This document shows, piece by piece, positions 1 through 10,798 of a stretch of DNA of 37,390 nucleotides. This stretch comes from Circinella umbellata (Eukaryota > Mucoromycota > Mucoromycetes > Mucorales > Lichtheimiaceae): assembly GCA_025093555.1 (NCBI GenBank), contig JAIWNF010000134.1, positions 1 through 37,390 on the forward strand. The letters run 5' to 3'. Each line of letters starts with the position of its first letter. Position 1 is the stretch's first letter. Both the position numbers and the translations under genes were made by a program. Below the pieces are notes generated by a model. That model was not told the DNA's origin and ran no database searches. It saw only the letters and a program-made list of their open reading frames with translations.

Positions 1-3
1 AAA

Positions 4-192
4 TCATAGCCATTCACCATGATACAGATGGCGTTGGTGGTTTTGTAAGAAGGCTAGTAGCGGTGGTCGAACTGCCACAGAATTATCTGGATTTCGTTCA
101 GTAGCAATGAACGGTTCCAAATCTTCTGGCGCCATATTGATGGATCCTCCTTGATGAAAAAGATCTTCAAGAAACAAACGAAGAAGACTCAA
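4..192 (-). CDS. Short ORF of unknown function
   Basis: A 62-codon frame from ATG to TGA. I do not recognise the product; it is hydrophilic, with an internal Met followed by an acidic stretch. It lies just outside the DIRS element that starts at 318 and close to the window edge, so it could be the last exon or a fragment of a longer gene. No domain motif, signal peptide or membrane segment is visible. It may equally be a chance frame. Confidence 0.2.
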   Translation of the reverse strand: MSLLRLFLEDLFHQGGSINMAPEDLEPFIATERNPDNSVAVRPPLLAFLQNHQRHLYHGEWL

Positions 193-367
193 CGAGTTAT
201 CTGGATAAACATCTTAGGAAAAATATTTTCAAAATATATCCAGAATATATTCATATATTTACATGTTTGATTTCCGGCAAATTTAAATTTATCTTGAATA
301 TTCTTTGTATACTTTTTGTCCAGTAACGACGACATAGGAAGTTGTCTACAACATTACACAACAAAGA

Positions 368-484
368 GGACCTTGGCTGTGGATCAATTCTTTCTTTATT
401 TAAAATCGAAACATTATACTACTGAGAATTAATTATGAAATAATAAAAGAAAATATTGTCTAAGTCTATAATCTCTATCTTCTT
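368..484 (+). repeat. DIRS terminal inverted repeat (left)
   Basis: This 117-bp stretch is identical by eye to the reverse complement of 7033-7149. It starts GGACCTTGGCTGTGGATC and ends CTCTATCTTCTT. Outside it, 318-367 is unique to this edge and is copied only in the internal complementary region. Confidence 0.9.
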
Positions 485-544
485 GAATAAGAAAGTAATA
501 GATAAATAAAAAAAATAAATAAAATAAAGCGAAGGAGGGTGGGG

Positions 545-644
545 ACAGCCAAGGTCCCCTTTGTCATGTAATGTTGTAGATGACTTCCTATGTCATCGTT
601 ACTGGACATTACACATCCTTGTCAGGGACCTTAGCTGTGAATCC
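545..644. repeat. DIRS internal complementary region
   Basis: Bases 545-607 are the reverse complement of the left outer edge (318-380), and 608-644 are the reverse complement of the right outer edge (about 7131-7167), with a few mismatches. The two edge copies abut at ...ACTGGAC/ATTACACATCC. This is the layout by which DIRS elements template end joining of a circular cDNA. Because the two edges lie side by side here, the join also defines the element ends independently. Confidence 0.8.
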
Positions 645-645
645 A

Positions 646-1400
646 GAGTACTTGCAGTAAAATTTTCTTGAGTTTAAACAGAAATGCGATAGAATTGTTT
701 AAACATTTTTCTTGATGACCAGTTCCCTTGGACTACCAGATTTTCGACAGTGTAACCCTTACATAAACAACTTCTCTTATTTTCTATTTTTTATACACGA
801 ATATTCAGAATAATTATTCATATAAGAATATTCTCATTTCTATTACCTTTTACACGAATCAATCTATTGTACAACAACTTAATATAAATATCCCCCCAAT
901 TAATTAATTAAACAATCACATGTAATAACTGCGCGACATTAAACAGTTGCTGCGGATTAACTGCGTAACATTAGATAGTTACTGCGGAACAATTGTAAAA
1001 GATATATAAACCCCAATTTTTTTAAACGAAATAAAAATCATTAATCTGTTATTCAATCAATTTGAAGTTATATCAACTTTATTTTAAATTTATTTTCTAT
1101 TGATCACTCAACACCGTATATTGGGTTGTTTTAATTATTTTATTTATCCAAGAGATTAACTTAAGATCATTATCTTACTTATTTTATATATTTATTTGTT
1201 GACTACATATTAAAAGTAGTATTTGAATTTAATAACAACTGAATTCACATTATAAAGACTCAATACATACAGACATAATATCTCTGTACTAGATTTGATT
1301 ATATTAAAATTATTATCGCTTAGCATATATTATCTGAAAAGAACTTGAGAAATCTTAATAAACAATTACATTGTAATATACGATAATATTACTGGTGCTC
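646..1400. other. Non-coding, AT-rich 3' part of the DIRS element
   Basis: No convincing ORF. It contains a 32-bp tandem duplication at 926-989 (unit beginning TAACTGCG) and a TATA-like GATATATAAACC near 1000. The stretch from about 751 (TGTAACCC) to about 1110 (CTCAACA) looks vaguely like a solo LTR, but no flanking duplication was found, so this is not asserted. Confidence 0.4.
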
Positions 1401-2537
1401 ACTATAAAAATACATAAGCATCTGTTGTAGCTGAATAAATATATCTACTTATAAATTTAATATAAAAACATCCACACCAGCTACAACAGAAACACCTGAT
1501 TGTGCGGCTAGTATAGCACCTTATGCTTGCTTTCAGAATAGGTGCACCTAGTGGACGACCAACAAATCTCATAACTTGATTTATGTATTTACTAATTCGT
1601 TGACTAGATACAGTACATACCGTAAGAGCAGTACCAAAGATACTTGAGTAAAAACCAGGTGTGGCACAGAAACAGAGGTGGAAGCAACGCGGGAACAATA
1701 AGCCTTGTAAGTATTGATGGGACAAACCAAGGGATCCTGGTGAGCATGTATAGTGACCGTTTTTGTAATATGCAGACCACTTCTTTTTTCTTTAGGAGCT
1801 ACAATGACCAACGAAAGAATATCATCTTACGAAATACAGCATTGTGCAAGGTCAATGCGTTCCAAATCTGAGGGGCATAGAAAACCGACCATTGCTAATA
1901 ACCACACTAATTTTGCTGTTAATAGGTCAACCGTCATCTTGTTATTGTTGCCTAATGAAAGAATATGACTTAAAGCTGGTTGCAAATCATAGTCAAAGGA
2001 TTTTTGTAGAAGCATAGTGCCTTGACGTAAGTCTTTGTGAAAATCTTGGAAATGCTGATGGTTATGTATCTGGTTACTTTGTGCGGTCGTATAAAGCGCG
2101 AGTATGGATGATTGATAAGCAAGCACTGTACTTATTTTCCATTTTTTTGTTTCATACTGAGAAGCGAGAAAGCTGGTCAAATGAAAGACATTAGGCTTCA
2201 TGAAATTTAAATCAGTAAATTCACACCAACGTTTATATACAGCTCGTCTTATTTTTGTTGATGGGTTAATATTTTTATTCTTGTTGCTAATAGCTATAGC
2301 AGCACCAGATGCTGATTTCATGGTTTTGTGCCGAGGTTCCATGCTAATAAGATTTATATTGGATTCTTGTTTAACAGATCGTTCTCTTTTGTTGGGGTGT
2401 TGATTACTATTAGTGGTTGTAATGCGAGCTGAGTGGCGAGTGGGTACCAAGGTGCTGACGGCCAATTTAGTGTTATCAGTGTTGCAGGTAGGGGATGCTG
2501 AATCAAGCACTGTAGACATCATAGAATGAGATTCCAA
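1400..2537 (-). pseudogene. DIRS tyrosine recombinase, frameshifted
   Basis: The N-terminal frame (2537-1827, 236 aa) has a Lys/Asn-rich lead and then a helical SAM-like core-binding part (Trp-Cys-Glu-Phe near residue 110, then Val-Phe-His-Leu-Thr-Ser-Phe-Leu). It ends in the Leu-Leu-Ala-Met-Val-Gly-Phe-Leu-Cys-Pro-Ser-Asp-Leu start of the catalytic domain. Further pieces lie in other frames: 1811-1581 (a Pro-containing strand followed by Thr-Tyr-Lys-Ala-Tyr) and about 1600-1400 (Arg-Ile-Ser-Lys-Tyr-Ile, then Ala-Ile-Leu-Ala-Ala-Gln-Ser-Gly). These follow the usual order in DIRS recombinases. At least two shifts and several stops break the frame, so no active enzyme is expected. It would have integrated the circular cDNA. 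Confidence 0.7.
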
Positions 2538-2559
2538 GGGGGGGGGCTAGATATAAGCG

Positions 2560-2936
2560 ACCCAGTGTCGTTTTCCAAGGCTTGCTAAAGGCATTAGTCC
2601 ATAAGGCTTGGGGGTGATGCTGCCAACTCACAAAGTGTTTGGTCTGATGGTTGGTTGCCGAAGCAAAAAGGTCGATGTAGTGAGGGCCCCAAAGTTGGGC
2701 CAAAAGTTGATAAGTTGCTAGTAGTAATTTCCATTCGTTCTGTATTGTCATTGCTCGAGATGGCGAGTCTGCTGGGCTGTGTGCTGATGGGACATAAAGT
2801 GTTGTCAAAGTTAGATGGTGCTGGAAACAATAATTCCATATCTTCATTGCTAATGTGTTGAGAATTTTTAACTTGGTTTTACCAAAATGTCGAATATATG
2901 CCATGGCGCTGATAGTGTCCATGCACAGTTGTATGT
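2560..2936 (-). pseudogene. DIRS RNase H C-terminal half and trailing domain
   Basis: Downstream half of the RNase H cut by the insertion at 2937-4882. It resumes as CMDTISAMAYIRHFGKT and reaches the Pro-Ser-Ala-His-Ser-Pro-Ala-Asp-Ser-Pro-Ser-Arg block that matches the '(G)..N..AD.LSR' end of DIRS RNase H. After that comes the DIRS-typical IDLFASATN...SWQHHPQALWTNAF...LYLAPP segment. Removing the insertion and one copy of the 10-bp duplication restores the reading frame with the upstream half. Confidence 0.8.
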
Positions 2937-2945
2937 AGCGTTCTT

Positions 2946-3066
2946 CACGGATCGGATCGGATCGGATGATAGGGCTATCTGCATCCGCATCCGCAAATAC
3001 GGATGCAGAGGCGGATACGGATGGTCGGATGCGGATGCGGATGCGGATGCGGATGCGGATCGGATG
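2946..3066. repeat. CGGATG hexamer array, left end
   Basis: Perfect GGATGC hexamers at about 3028-3060 are preceded by looser GGATCGGATC units at 2944-2968. The array faces the one at 4738-4868 in opposite orientation, making an extended imperfect terminal inverted repeat. Possibly a transposase-binding array; that role is inference. Confidence 0.8.
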
Positions 3067-4737
3067 GGTAGATGAAGTGTGTATGTATATTTTTTTTGGC
3101 AGAAATACAGTCGAAGTAGGAAGAACCGTCGTATTGTAGTGAATCAAAGAAAAGAGTGAAATAATCTATAATAAGTTTTGATTTGGAATGTAAAAAAAGG
3201 TATTGGATATTGTAAAAATTGTTATCGTGATTGATTTGTCTTTTCGTATATAAGTATAATATAGCGCGATTGGTTTAGATTGGTTCAGAATAAATATTGT
3301 ACTTCAAACTGGTTCAAAGAAACAAAGTAGAAGCATGTTTTAATAAACGATGGCAATTGTAGAAAAGTAAATGGTAATTTTTATTATAAATATAAAAATA
3401 AAATAAATAAATCCGTAATGTAAAAGATAATATAGTAGATGAAAGCTTTTTATGAAGAGAAATATAAAAAATAGGGAAAAGAATACTTTTTGTTAAAAAA
3501 GCCGAAATTATAAATATAAAGTGCGCGTGCGCGTGCGTATATAGTATGGCTGTGTGTTGAAAAAAAAAACTATGTGTGACAGCAAAAAAAAAAAAGAGAA
3601 AACCAAGCTTCTTCAATCAAATCTTCGTTACTCCATTTAACACAGTCATCTTTTTTAATAATGGAAAATAATGATCCCAAATGAAACAACTAAGTTTGGT
3701 AGTCTTTTTTTATTATATTATTTTAATCACTCATCATCGTATCTATTTTACACACGAACGGACATGTTCAATAACGCCAATAAGCATCTATTAGCTTAAC
3801 GATTACAATATTACATCTATGCTCTACTAACTATTGTGGATTGAGTTTATAGACAAATATATTCTTTATAACAATCTACTTATTTACCAATGGATTTTAA
3901 CAAATATTTTATTTAATCTTAGTTAATAAAACTATCTAATATACACCTTGATAACCCTACAAAACAACTAGCATTACTCAATTTTATTATCAAAGCTCCT
4001 TCTTTTTTATATATCCCTATCTTTGACATAATTGCTTTTATATAACTTGACATTGTGCTTGACGATTGGTAAGTGGTACTACTCTTTTTTTTTACACACA
4101 TACTCTTTCTCCGAATTATATTACTATAATGTATTTGTTTACTAATGGTGGTAGCATTTTATTTTATTTTTGTTTGAGTAGATTTTATAACTTATGCAAA
4201 TAATCATTGAAAAAAAAGTGCTGCGGATATGGGTTGATATTACGGTTTATATACTTGGATTTGGATGATGAATATTTGGATGATGAACATTTGGAATGTA
4301 CAAAATAGAGAGAGTATTGGGGTTTATAATTATATTACATATATCACTATGGTAATACAAATATCAAATAAACTATTCTAGATGTCTTCTTCAACAATGG
4401 TTATTTTTTTTATTTGCTATCCTTCGTTTTGGAAAGGGACAAATATTAGTATTATTATGAAATAATATAGGAAATGTTGTGACATAAATAATTTGAGGAA
4501 TAATATGTTATAAGAAATAAAATGAATAGGGACAAGTAATAACATTTCAACATCTTTGGGATTAGATCATTTCAAAAAGTTTAGATCTAAAAAGTTTGAT
4601 GAATCTTCGAGTTGATAAAATAATAGTTGTCACATTTATTGACTTGCTACACTTGCATTAAAAATGCGGCACACTTTTTCAATCCAATATTTTTATGTTT
4701 TTTTTATAAACACCTATAAAAAAACCCATTACCACTT

Positions 4738-4868
4738 TCAATCTTTCGGATGACTGCATCATCGGATCGGATGATACACCCATCCGCATCCGCATCCGCA
4801 TCCGTAAAGACCCATCTGCATCCGAACTTGCGGATGCAGATGCGGATCGGATGAGCGGATGTCGGATG
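4738..4868. repeat. CATCCG hexamer array, right end
   Basis: CATCCG repeats at 4780-4804 and further GGATGC/GGATCGG units to 4868 mirror the left array. Together with the GAAGAACGCT tip they form the right terminal inverted repeat of the element at 2937-4882. Confidence 0.8.
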
Positions 4869-4892
4869 AGATGAAGAACGCTAGTTGTATGT

Positions 4893-6240
4893 GCAAGGTC
4901 TTGACTAGGGATGGCGTTTGTAATGCTTTCTATACAGTCAGAAGTTCCAAGTAATTGATGTGAAAGCTGCATTCTTGTACTGTCCATTTGCCAGAGAGGC
5001 AAATATGGTCTTGCACTATTCCATAACCTTTGGTTGAAGCGTCCGTGAAAAATTGTGTCACTAGCTGATGCTGTAGTATGTGTGCACCATTCCATGTTTG
5101 TAATTAGGATATCTACTAGACGAGTTCTTGTTGCATTGGTGCTGTAATCGAGGCTGTTATCTGATTGCGAGTTCGATTTAATTGCTTTAATAAATGACGG
5201 GTTCGAAATCTGGCTTGTTGGTTGCCCAGTTGAGTAGCAACGGCTGAGCCAATGAATTGGGCCAGTTTCGTCGATGATACAGTCTTTATGTGCAGTAGTT
5301 GGTAAGCATTGCGTCGAAGTGTTCGAATCTTTTTGCCAGGAATTGAGATCGTCATGGTTTTGGTGTTGATGCACATGCCCAAATGGTTGATATCTTGAGT
5401 TGGAATTAATTGCGACTTCTTGTTGTTCAGAAGCCAGCCGAGTTCTTGCAATTTTTGAGCTATTAGTGTCATATATTGCTGTGCTTGATGTGCTGACTTT
5501 GCCATGATCAGCAGGTCGTCTATATATGCGGTCAATCGAATGCCTTGTTGTTGAGCCCATTTTAGTACTGGTTTCAGTGTTTTGGTGAATATGATTGGTG
5601 ACAGGCTGAGACCAAATAGGAGACCTTTGTATTGGTATAATTTGTTTAGCCATTAAAACTGTAGAAGATGGCGATGTATTGGATAAATAGCAATGTGGTG
5701 AAAGGCATCTTTTAAATCGATTGATGTTAAATAATCTCCTGGTTGGATCATATTGGTTATTGTTGGCCAAGATTCCATTTTAAAGTGAATGGCTGGGAGA
5801 TATTGATTGAGTGGTCAAAGATTGAGAACTGGACGAAGGCCGCCATCCTTCTTTGGTAGTAAGAATAGGCGAGACCAGAAGCCCGGAGTATGCGGAGGAA
5901 CTTTTTCTATGGCTTCTTTCTTTAAAAGTGTCATGATTTCTTGATGGAAAATTGAAGTGGAGTCTATGAAGGAGTGTGGAAAATGTTGGTGATTTGTAAG
6001 TGGTGGCGGAGACAGGAGCGGTAGACGGTAACCGTGCTTGAGTATTATTCGGAGCCATAGTGAGACTTGGAAACCAAGGGAAGAAGACCAGATAGAATAA
6101 TAGGAAGAGAGATGTCCTCCGACCGTTTTTAATTTGATCTCGGGTGAGATTGGCGAGGGTGAAAATCCCGCTGCTGAGATTGTTGCAGAGGTCTTGAACC
6201 CCCATTATTGACCATAGAATGAGACAATGATGAATGATAA
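4893..6240 (-). pseudogene. DIRS reverse transcriptase and N-terminal RNase H
   Basis: Collinear reverse transcriptase blocks can be read: Gly-Phe-Trp-Ser-Arg-Leu-Phe-Leu-Leu-Pro-Lys-Lys near 5870, Lys-Met-Glu-Ser near 5780, Ser-Ile-Asp-Leu-Lys-Asp-Ala (first catalytic Asp) near 5720, Phe-Gly-Leu-Ser-Leu-Ser-Pro near 5610 and the Tyr-Ile-Asp-Asp-Leu-Leu active site near 5520. RNase H then starts with FFTDAS near 5060 and continues to HINYLELL near 4940. In-frame stops are TGA at 5815-5817, TAA at 5653-5655, a cluster at 5104-5118 and TAG at 4930-4932. The longest clean piece is 5535-5116. The domain is cut at 4893 by the transposon insertion. It would copy the element RNA, but it is dead as read. 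Confidence 0.85.
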
Positions 6241-6344
6241 TTGGTGTTTTCAGCGGAACGATGCTGAGACTGTTCAGTATATTGCTTATCCTGATCGTGC
6301 TTTTGAAAACTATGGGATTGAGGTCTCTTGTTTTTCTTGGGTTT

Positions 6345-6985
6345 TCATTGGGTAACAGTTTGAATTGATTGCTGAAGTTTAATGTGTTCCAACATGTCTT
6401 GGGTGTCAACCAAAAAAATTTCTTGCTGAGAGCCTTGAGCTTCAATGTGGTTGGAAAGACCCTTGTAAAGATTATTGGTACGTAATGTGGTAATATATGA
6501 TGCCAAGTCAGATAGCAGTTCGTGCATGACTTGTACAAAATCACTACTTTGTTGTCGCCTTGTAGTATCATCTAAGTTGCCATGTAGGGTTTGATATAAA
6601 AACCAATCCAAAGGTCTTGTGAGCCCTGATAAACGATATTGTATATTATACAACACTGAATCGTAATGTTTTGCTGAAGAAGACACATTAACCTTATTGA
6701 TCCTAGGCGGGTCATAATTGCGGATCGAATTCTTGGGACAATCAAAAAGAAATTGTCGATGTTGACCATCTTCCAAGGGACGTTTGAAGAAATTCTCTTG
6801 AATAAACGGATATTGAACCAACATCTTCTGTTCAGTTGGTGTAAAATCAGCCCCAGGATTGCGAACTGTAACGTTAGGATCCTGGTGAAGAGTGGCTGTA
6901 GTAGCCAATTGTTGTTCGACTGCATGCAATTGTTAAAGTAGGGCATGAGCCCATTCGGGAGTGGCATCATCATTGTTTATAAGAA
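6345..6985 (-). pseudogene. DIRS Gag-like ORF1, one nonsense codon near the start
   Basis: The main open frame (6929-6345, 194 codons) is hydrophilic and helical with a conserved-looking centre (Pro-Leu-Asp-Trp-Phe-Leu-Tyr near 6600). Its natural start lies further upstream: the same frame is open to about 6985 except for a TAA at 6933-6935, which sits where a Gln (CAA) would read well in LLxQLHAVEQQL. Position 5' of RT and size fit the putative Gag of DIRS elements. No zinc knuckle is present. Function is inferred from position only. Confidence 0.6.
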
Positions 6986-7032
6986 GCTACGGCAGTGAGA
7001 AGTCCAGGAGCGTAGTAAAATGTTCGAATGAA

Positions 7033-7149
7033 AAGAAGATAGAGATTATAGACTTAGACAATATTTTCTTTTATTATTTCATAATTAATTCTCAGTAGTA
7101 TAATGTTTCGATTTTAAATAAAGAAAGAATTGATCCACAGCCAAGGTCC
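7033..7149 (-). repeat. DIRS terminal inverted repeat (right)
   Basis: Exact inverted partner of 368-484. The outer edge of this end runs to about 7167 (GGATGTATAAT) and reappears inverted at 608-644. Identical repeats next to badly damaged ORFs suggest that the repeats were homogenised at insertion and that the element is not very old. Confidence 0.9.
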
Positions 7150-7391
7150 CCGACAAGGATGTATAATGATTACTTTTTGAATATAGATATTCAAATAATA
7201 TTTCTCTTATTATAGTGTATATTCTTGAATATTCTTTCAATTTATTATACATTTTTTACTACAGTATGTAGACTACTAGCTAAACGTTTTTTTTTGCAGC
7301 ATTATCACTAAAACTAAAAACTCCCACGTGAGCTTGGTTTATTCATTAGATGGGTACTTGTTTTGCTTTCTTTTTATCACATTATTAGGCT

Positions 7392-9032
7392 TTATACGTA
7401 TTTCTTTCTTTGGTCGTCCAGGTCGTTTTTTATTGGAAATAGAGGCTCATCCTCATCTGGCGTTTTTATATTTGCAGTTTTCTTAGGTCTTCCAACACTT
7501 TTTTTTTTCATAACACTATTACCTTGTAATGCGTCACCATCATTCATATCGCTTTCATTATCTTTATCAGTTTCGTCATCTTTTTCCATTAATCTTCTTT
7601 TTCTGGCGAAAGCTGTAGTAACCAATTACACATCACTATCATACATGTTGAAAAAAAAGCATAACCAAAGCGAATTTAACTTACTTTCTTTTCTCGTGTC
7701 TGGTTTTGGATCTTGTACTTGTTCAGTCTGCTTGTAAATTGTTTTCTTCTGTACTGCTGATGACAATCTTTGGGCCTGAATAGTGCTTGGCTGCTTATGC
7801 TTATTACCATATACGTTTGGGTCTATCTGATTTTGCAGATATTTTTCTTTAATGTTTGTCTTTTGTTCTTCCATGCAATCTTCATCTTCGTCACTTGAGA
7901 GCTTTGTATCCAAGATTAAAGCTTCATCACCGAACCTAGCGGGCGGGCTCTTCATCAAATCGCATTGGCTCTTCATCAATAAACAACATATCATATTCTT
8001 CAAGCAGATTATCGTCATGATCAGGAGTTGTGTTAATACTTGGAAAATATATATGGAAAAAAAGAGAGAAAAGCATTAGTGACATGATTTAAAATAGACA
8101 CTGTTAAAGTAAAAAAAAATTCATCAAGGAGATCTTCATTACCTTTCAGCATCAGACATACCATCTATGTTCTCAGTTGCTCCAACAGTACTTTATATCA
8201 AAAAGTTTAATACAATATATAAAAATATAAAGAATACATACCAATCAGCCACTGCGTTTTTATCAACTGTTTGTTCTTCTGCTATAATAGTCAAAATAAA
8301 AAAAAACTATCATTAATAGAATGGAAGAATCGATAATTCCATACCCAACATATTATATTAGATTCAAGCATCTTCACCTTTGTCATGCTTTAAGAAAGCC
8401 TTGCGCATTATAAGTTTCGCCCCCCAATTTTCAACACACGCCCTAAGTAGGAATTCATCATCTACCAGCTTTTCAAATAACACTTCAGCCTCTCGTCTGA
8501 TTTTATCTGTCAAGTCTGACCAAGTAGCAGATGAATCCAAACCATGAATCGATCTAATATTATCCCTTAGACCAGCTGCATATTTGGGTGAGTTTTTTTT
8601 GAATGCCATGAGATACTCGGGTTTGTATGGCTTTTTGAGTCTTTGTAACACTGTTTTGCACAAGTATTCAAAATGTTCCCAGCGAAATTGAAGTGACATT
8701 TCTTTTTTACACGCTGGCGGCATGATATTTCGTGGTATCGTTTCATTGCTAAAAGGATTTTGATCTTCAAATGCTTGTGGATAATCAGATGTTGTAAGAT
8801 CCAAAGAAGCACGCTGTTCCATTAATTGTTCCATGTTAGTTAGTTTCTGCTTTAAGGTATCTATTTCACACTTTAATCCATATACTTCTGATTCAACACG
8901 TGAGTTAATCGCGTCCTGCGCATTTTGAAGCTTTCTATCAAGTGCGTTGATTTCTTTTGTGACATGATCTTTAAATTCAGAAACTGTATTGATAAAAGCT
9001 GAAATCAACGAACCACTGTTATCGCGTTGCAT
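7392..9032 (-). pseudogene. Five-exon gene for a coiled-coil / AT-hook protein, probably frameshifted
   Basis: Exons read as 9032-8378, 8281-8242, 8190-8143, 8038-7685 and 7612-7392. The four introns (96, 51, 104 and 72 bp) are all GT...AG with matching phases. The protein starts MQRDNSG, has a coiled coil (residues about 10-75), then a conserved domain with Trp, RRE-x16-AC-x3-WGA (residues about 170-208), an acidic stretch, and C-terminal AT-hook cores (GRPKK). Two one-base shifts interrupt it: near 7947 (acidic exon) and near 7430, before a second AT-hook (KRPGRPKK) in another frame. The RRE...WGA block recurs in the CACTA-borne protein at 20905-21621. It may be an accessory gene of a lost transposon or a domesticated copy. 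DNA binding is inferred from the AT-hooks. Confidence 0.65.
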
Positions 9033-9348
9033 TTTTTTATATTACAATAGGATAAAATAAGAGGTAAGTGAAGGGACACATGGGACTATAATTATAAAAA
9101 CGGTGAATGGGTTGCATAAAAAAATAAGAAAAAAAAAGCGGGAAGAAAGAAAAGAAGAGTCGGACCACACAATTTTAAATTAATCCCCCTTCTTACTTCT
9201 TCACTACCACATAGCTCTTTCTGATTCTCTTCATTTCGAAGGAAATCCTTCTCTAATCACGGGCATACTGTCTACATCACCAACATCAACATCAACTTCA
9301 TCAACAACAACAACAACAACACCATTAACCTCAATCCACCAATCTACC

Positions 9349-10742
9349 ATGGTTTCTCCTTCTACTTCAGCAACCACATCATCGACCCCAGTTACAAAAA
9401 TACCATCTTTTCGCTTGTATGCTCAAGCACTTCAAGGACAAAAATCACCACTTTACACCACTCTTCCAATCCTCCATCTGCCTCCTCTAATGAGCCACCT
9501 GCACATATGTATCGTCATGGCACCGAAGAATTCAGTGTGTTATACGACGTTACTGAAGACAAACTGGGCCCAAAAGTCTTTCACAATAAAGCTCGTATGG
9601 CCTTCCCCATTGGTATTGGTCTTGGTACCACTACTCATTGGGAAAATGGTCGAATTATAGTTGAGCTCATATTGAATTCCGCAGAAGCTTGTGAGCAAGC
9701 TTGTGCTACACCTCTTGCTGTTTCTGATTCGGTGTCCTACAATGCCGTTTGTTCTCTTCCTCCCGATCATCAAGTTATTAGAGTCCATTTGGAAAAACTT
9801 CCAATTATACCTTGTGATGCTTTAGAACCTGGTCTCCGTTCATGTCTCTCTCCTTATGGGAATGTTCTTCAAATGTGCTTATATGAAGAACCTAGTAGAG
9901 GTTGGTTTGGAGGTCGTGGTTTTGCTATTTTAGGCAGATTACCTAATATACAGTATGCCGATCTAACGCACAGAATGTGCTGGAATAACTCAGACACTGA
10001 GAATACCCGTAGTTTTTTTGCCACTTGGGCCGACATGGGCGTTTACTGCCGCTACTGTCATGAAACAACTCACACGTTGAATGACTGTCCAGATCGTCCT
10101 AACCGGCGTTGCTTCAATTGTAATCAAACGACTCATATTGCTGTAGCTTGCCCATACCCTAATAATTCGCTCAGTCATAAAAAAAGTCATATTGGAGACA
10201 AAGGTCATCACACTAAACATTCACCATCACTAGTACCAAAATCAACACATCAACCATCCCAGGCAACTACCACAAAGGAAAAAAACTCTTGCAAAAAAAT
10301 CGATCCTCCTCGAGCACTTCATCCGACTCAATCGTCTCAACCATCACCTCATCCAGCTCATTCTGGTCCTCCACCTACAGGTAAGAAAAGTGAGGTACTA
10401 CCAGCTAATAAAGCACCAAAAAAAGTAACTCTTTTAGTGAAATCTCCTAAGAATAAGGCCTCTGATACTCCACTAAGCAGTCCCACCAGTTCCGGCATAC
10501 CACAGGAGCATAATGCAGATCAAGAACTATGTGGTATTACCCCTTGTGGTAACCTTGAGGACTTGACTGGTCTGCTTATCCATGGTCCATTGCTTTCTCC
10601 CAATAAGGATGATAATGATTATGTCTATGCCAGCAGTTCATCATCATATTCGGATGAAGACGCTGACGACGAAGATGAAGAAATGGAGGATGTTGATGAC
10701 CCTCTATTCGACCTGACTACTCCTTCTGGAGGATTATCATAA
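9349..10742 (+). pseudogene. LINE ORF1 (nucleic-acid-binding protein)
   Basis: The main frame (9507-10742, 411 codons) has a globular N-terminal half, then CRYCHETTHTLNDC and CFNCNQTTHIAVAC. Both match the C-x2-C-x4-H-x4-C zinc knuckle. A Pro/Ser/Lys-rich linker and an acidic Asp/Glu tail (about residues 370-400) follow. The likely true start is the ATG at 9349 in another frame, giving MVSPSTSATTSSTPVT. A one- or two-base shift between about 9420 and 9500 would join them. The product would coat LINE RNA. There is no trace of a coiled coil. Confidence 0.75.
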
Positions 10743-10798
10743 GAGATAATCCTATATCCTTTTTCTTTTTTTTTTAAAAAAAAAAATATAGATAATAA

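Larger units (their letters stand above)
2937..4882. mobile_element. Non-autonomous MULE-like DNA transposon with CGGATG-array ends
   Basis: A 1,946-bp insertion flanked by the 10-bp duplication AGTTGTATGT (2927-2936 and 4883-4892). The terminal inverted repeat is AGCGTTCTTC / GAAGAACGCT. Just inside both ends lie inverted arrays of CGGATG/CATCCG hexamers. Excision restores the DIRS RNase H frame, so the borders are exact. A 9-10 bp duplication fits Mutator-like elements best; this superfamily call is inference, as no transposase is encoded. The interior (3150-4740) is AT-rich, and its small frames look like chance. A relative lies at about 19456-26736. Confidence 0.8.
318..7168 (-). mobile_element. 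DIRS-like tyrosine-recombinase retrotransposon, degenerate
   Basis: Read on the minus strand the order is a Gag-like ORF (about 6985-6345), reverse transcriptase and RNase H (about 6240-2560) and tyrosine recombinase (2537 to about 1400). The ends are inverted, not direct, repeats: 368-484 is the exact reverse complement of 7033-7149. An internal complementary region (545-644) copies both outer edges. This architecture plus a tyrosine recombinase in place of an integrase defines the DIRS order. No target-site duplication is seen, as expected. The element is 6.85 kb, or about 4.9 kb without the DNA transposon at 2937-4882. Nonsense codons and shifts in every ORF indicate it is inactive. Ends are set to within a base or two from the edge copies in the internal complementary region. 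Confidence 0.88.

Noticed and set aside
751..1110. Solo LTR with TG...CA ends
   Set aside because: A TATA-like box and suitable ends are present, but no target duplication or second copy was found.
2503..3147. Single 214-codon ORF running from the hexamer array into RNase H
   Set aside because: Its N-terminal part is a translation of the transposon end (Arg/Ile and Asp/Ala repeats). Only the part below 2936 belongs to the DIRS protein.
4679..5770. 363-codon minus-strand ORF
   Set aside because: It is an off-frame shadow of the DIRS reverse transcriptase. The true frame carries YIDDLL and the RNase H motifs, and the ORF runs into the CATCCG hexamer array.
5780..6571. 263-codon minus-strand ORF
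   Set aside because: Wrong frame relative to both Gag and reverse transcriptase. The conserved reverse transcriptase blocks lie in another frame of the same DNA.
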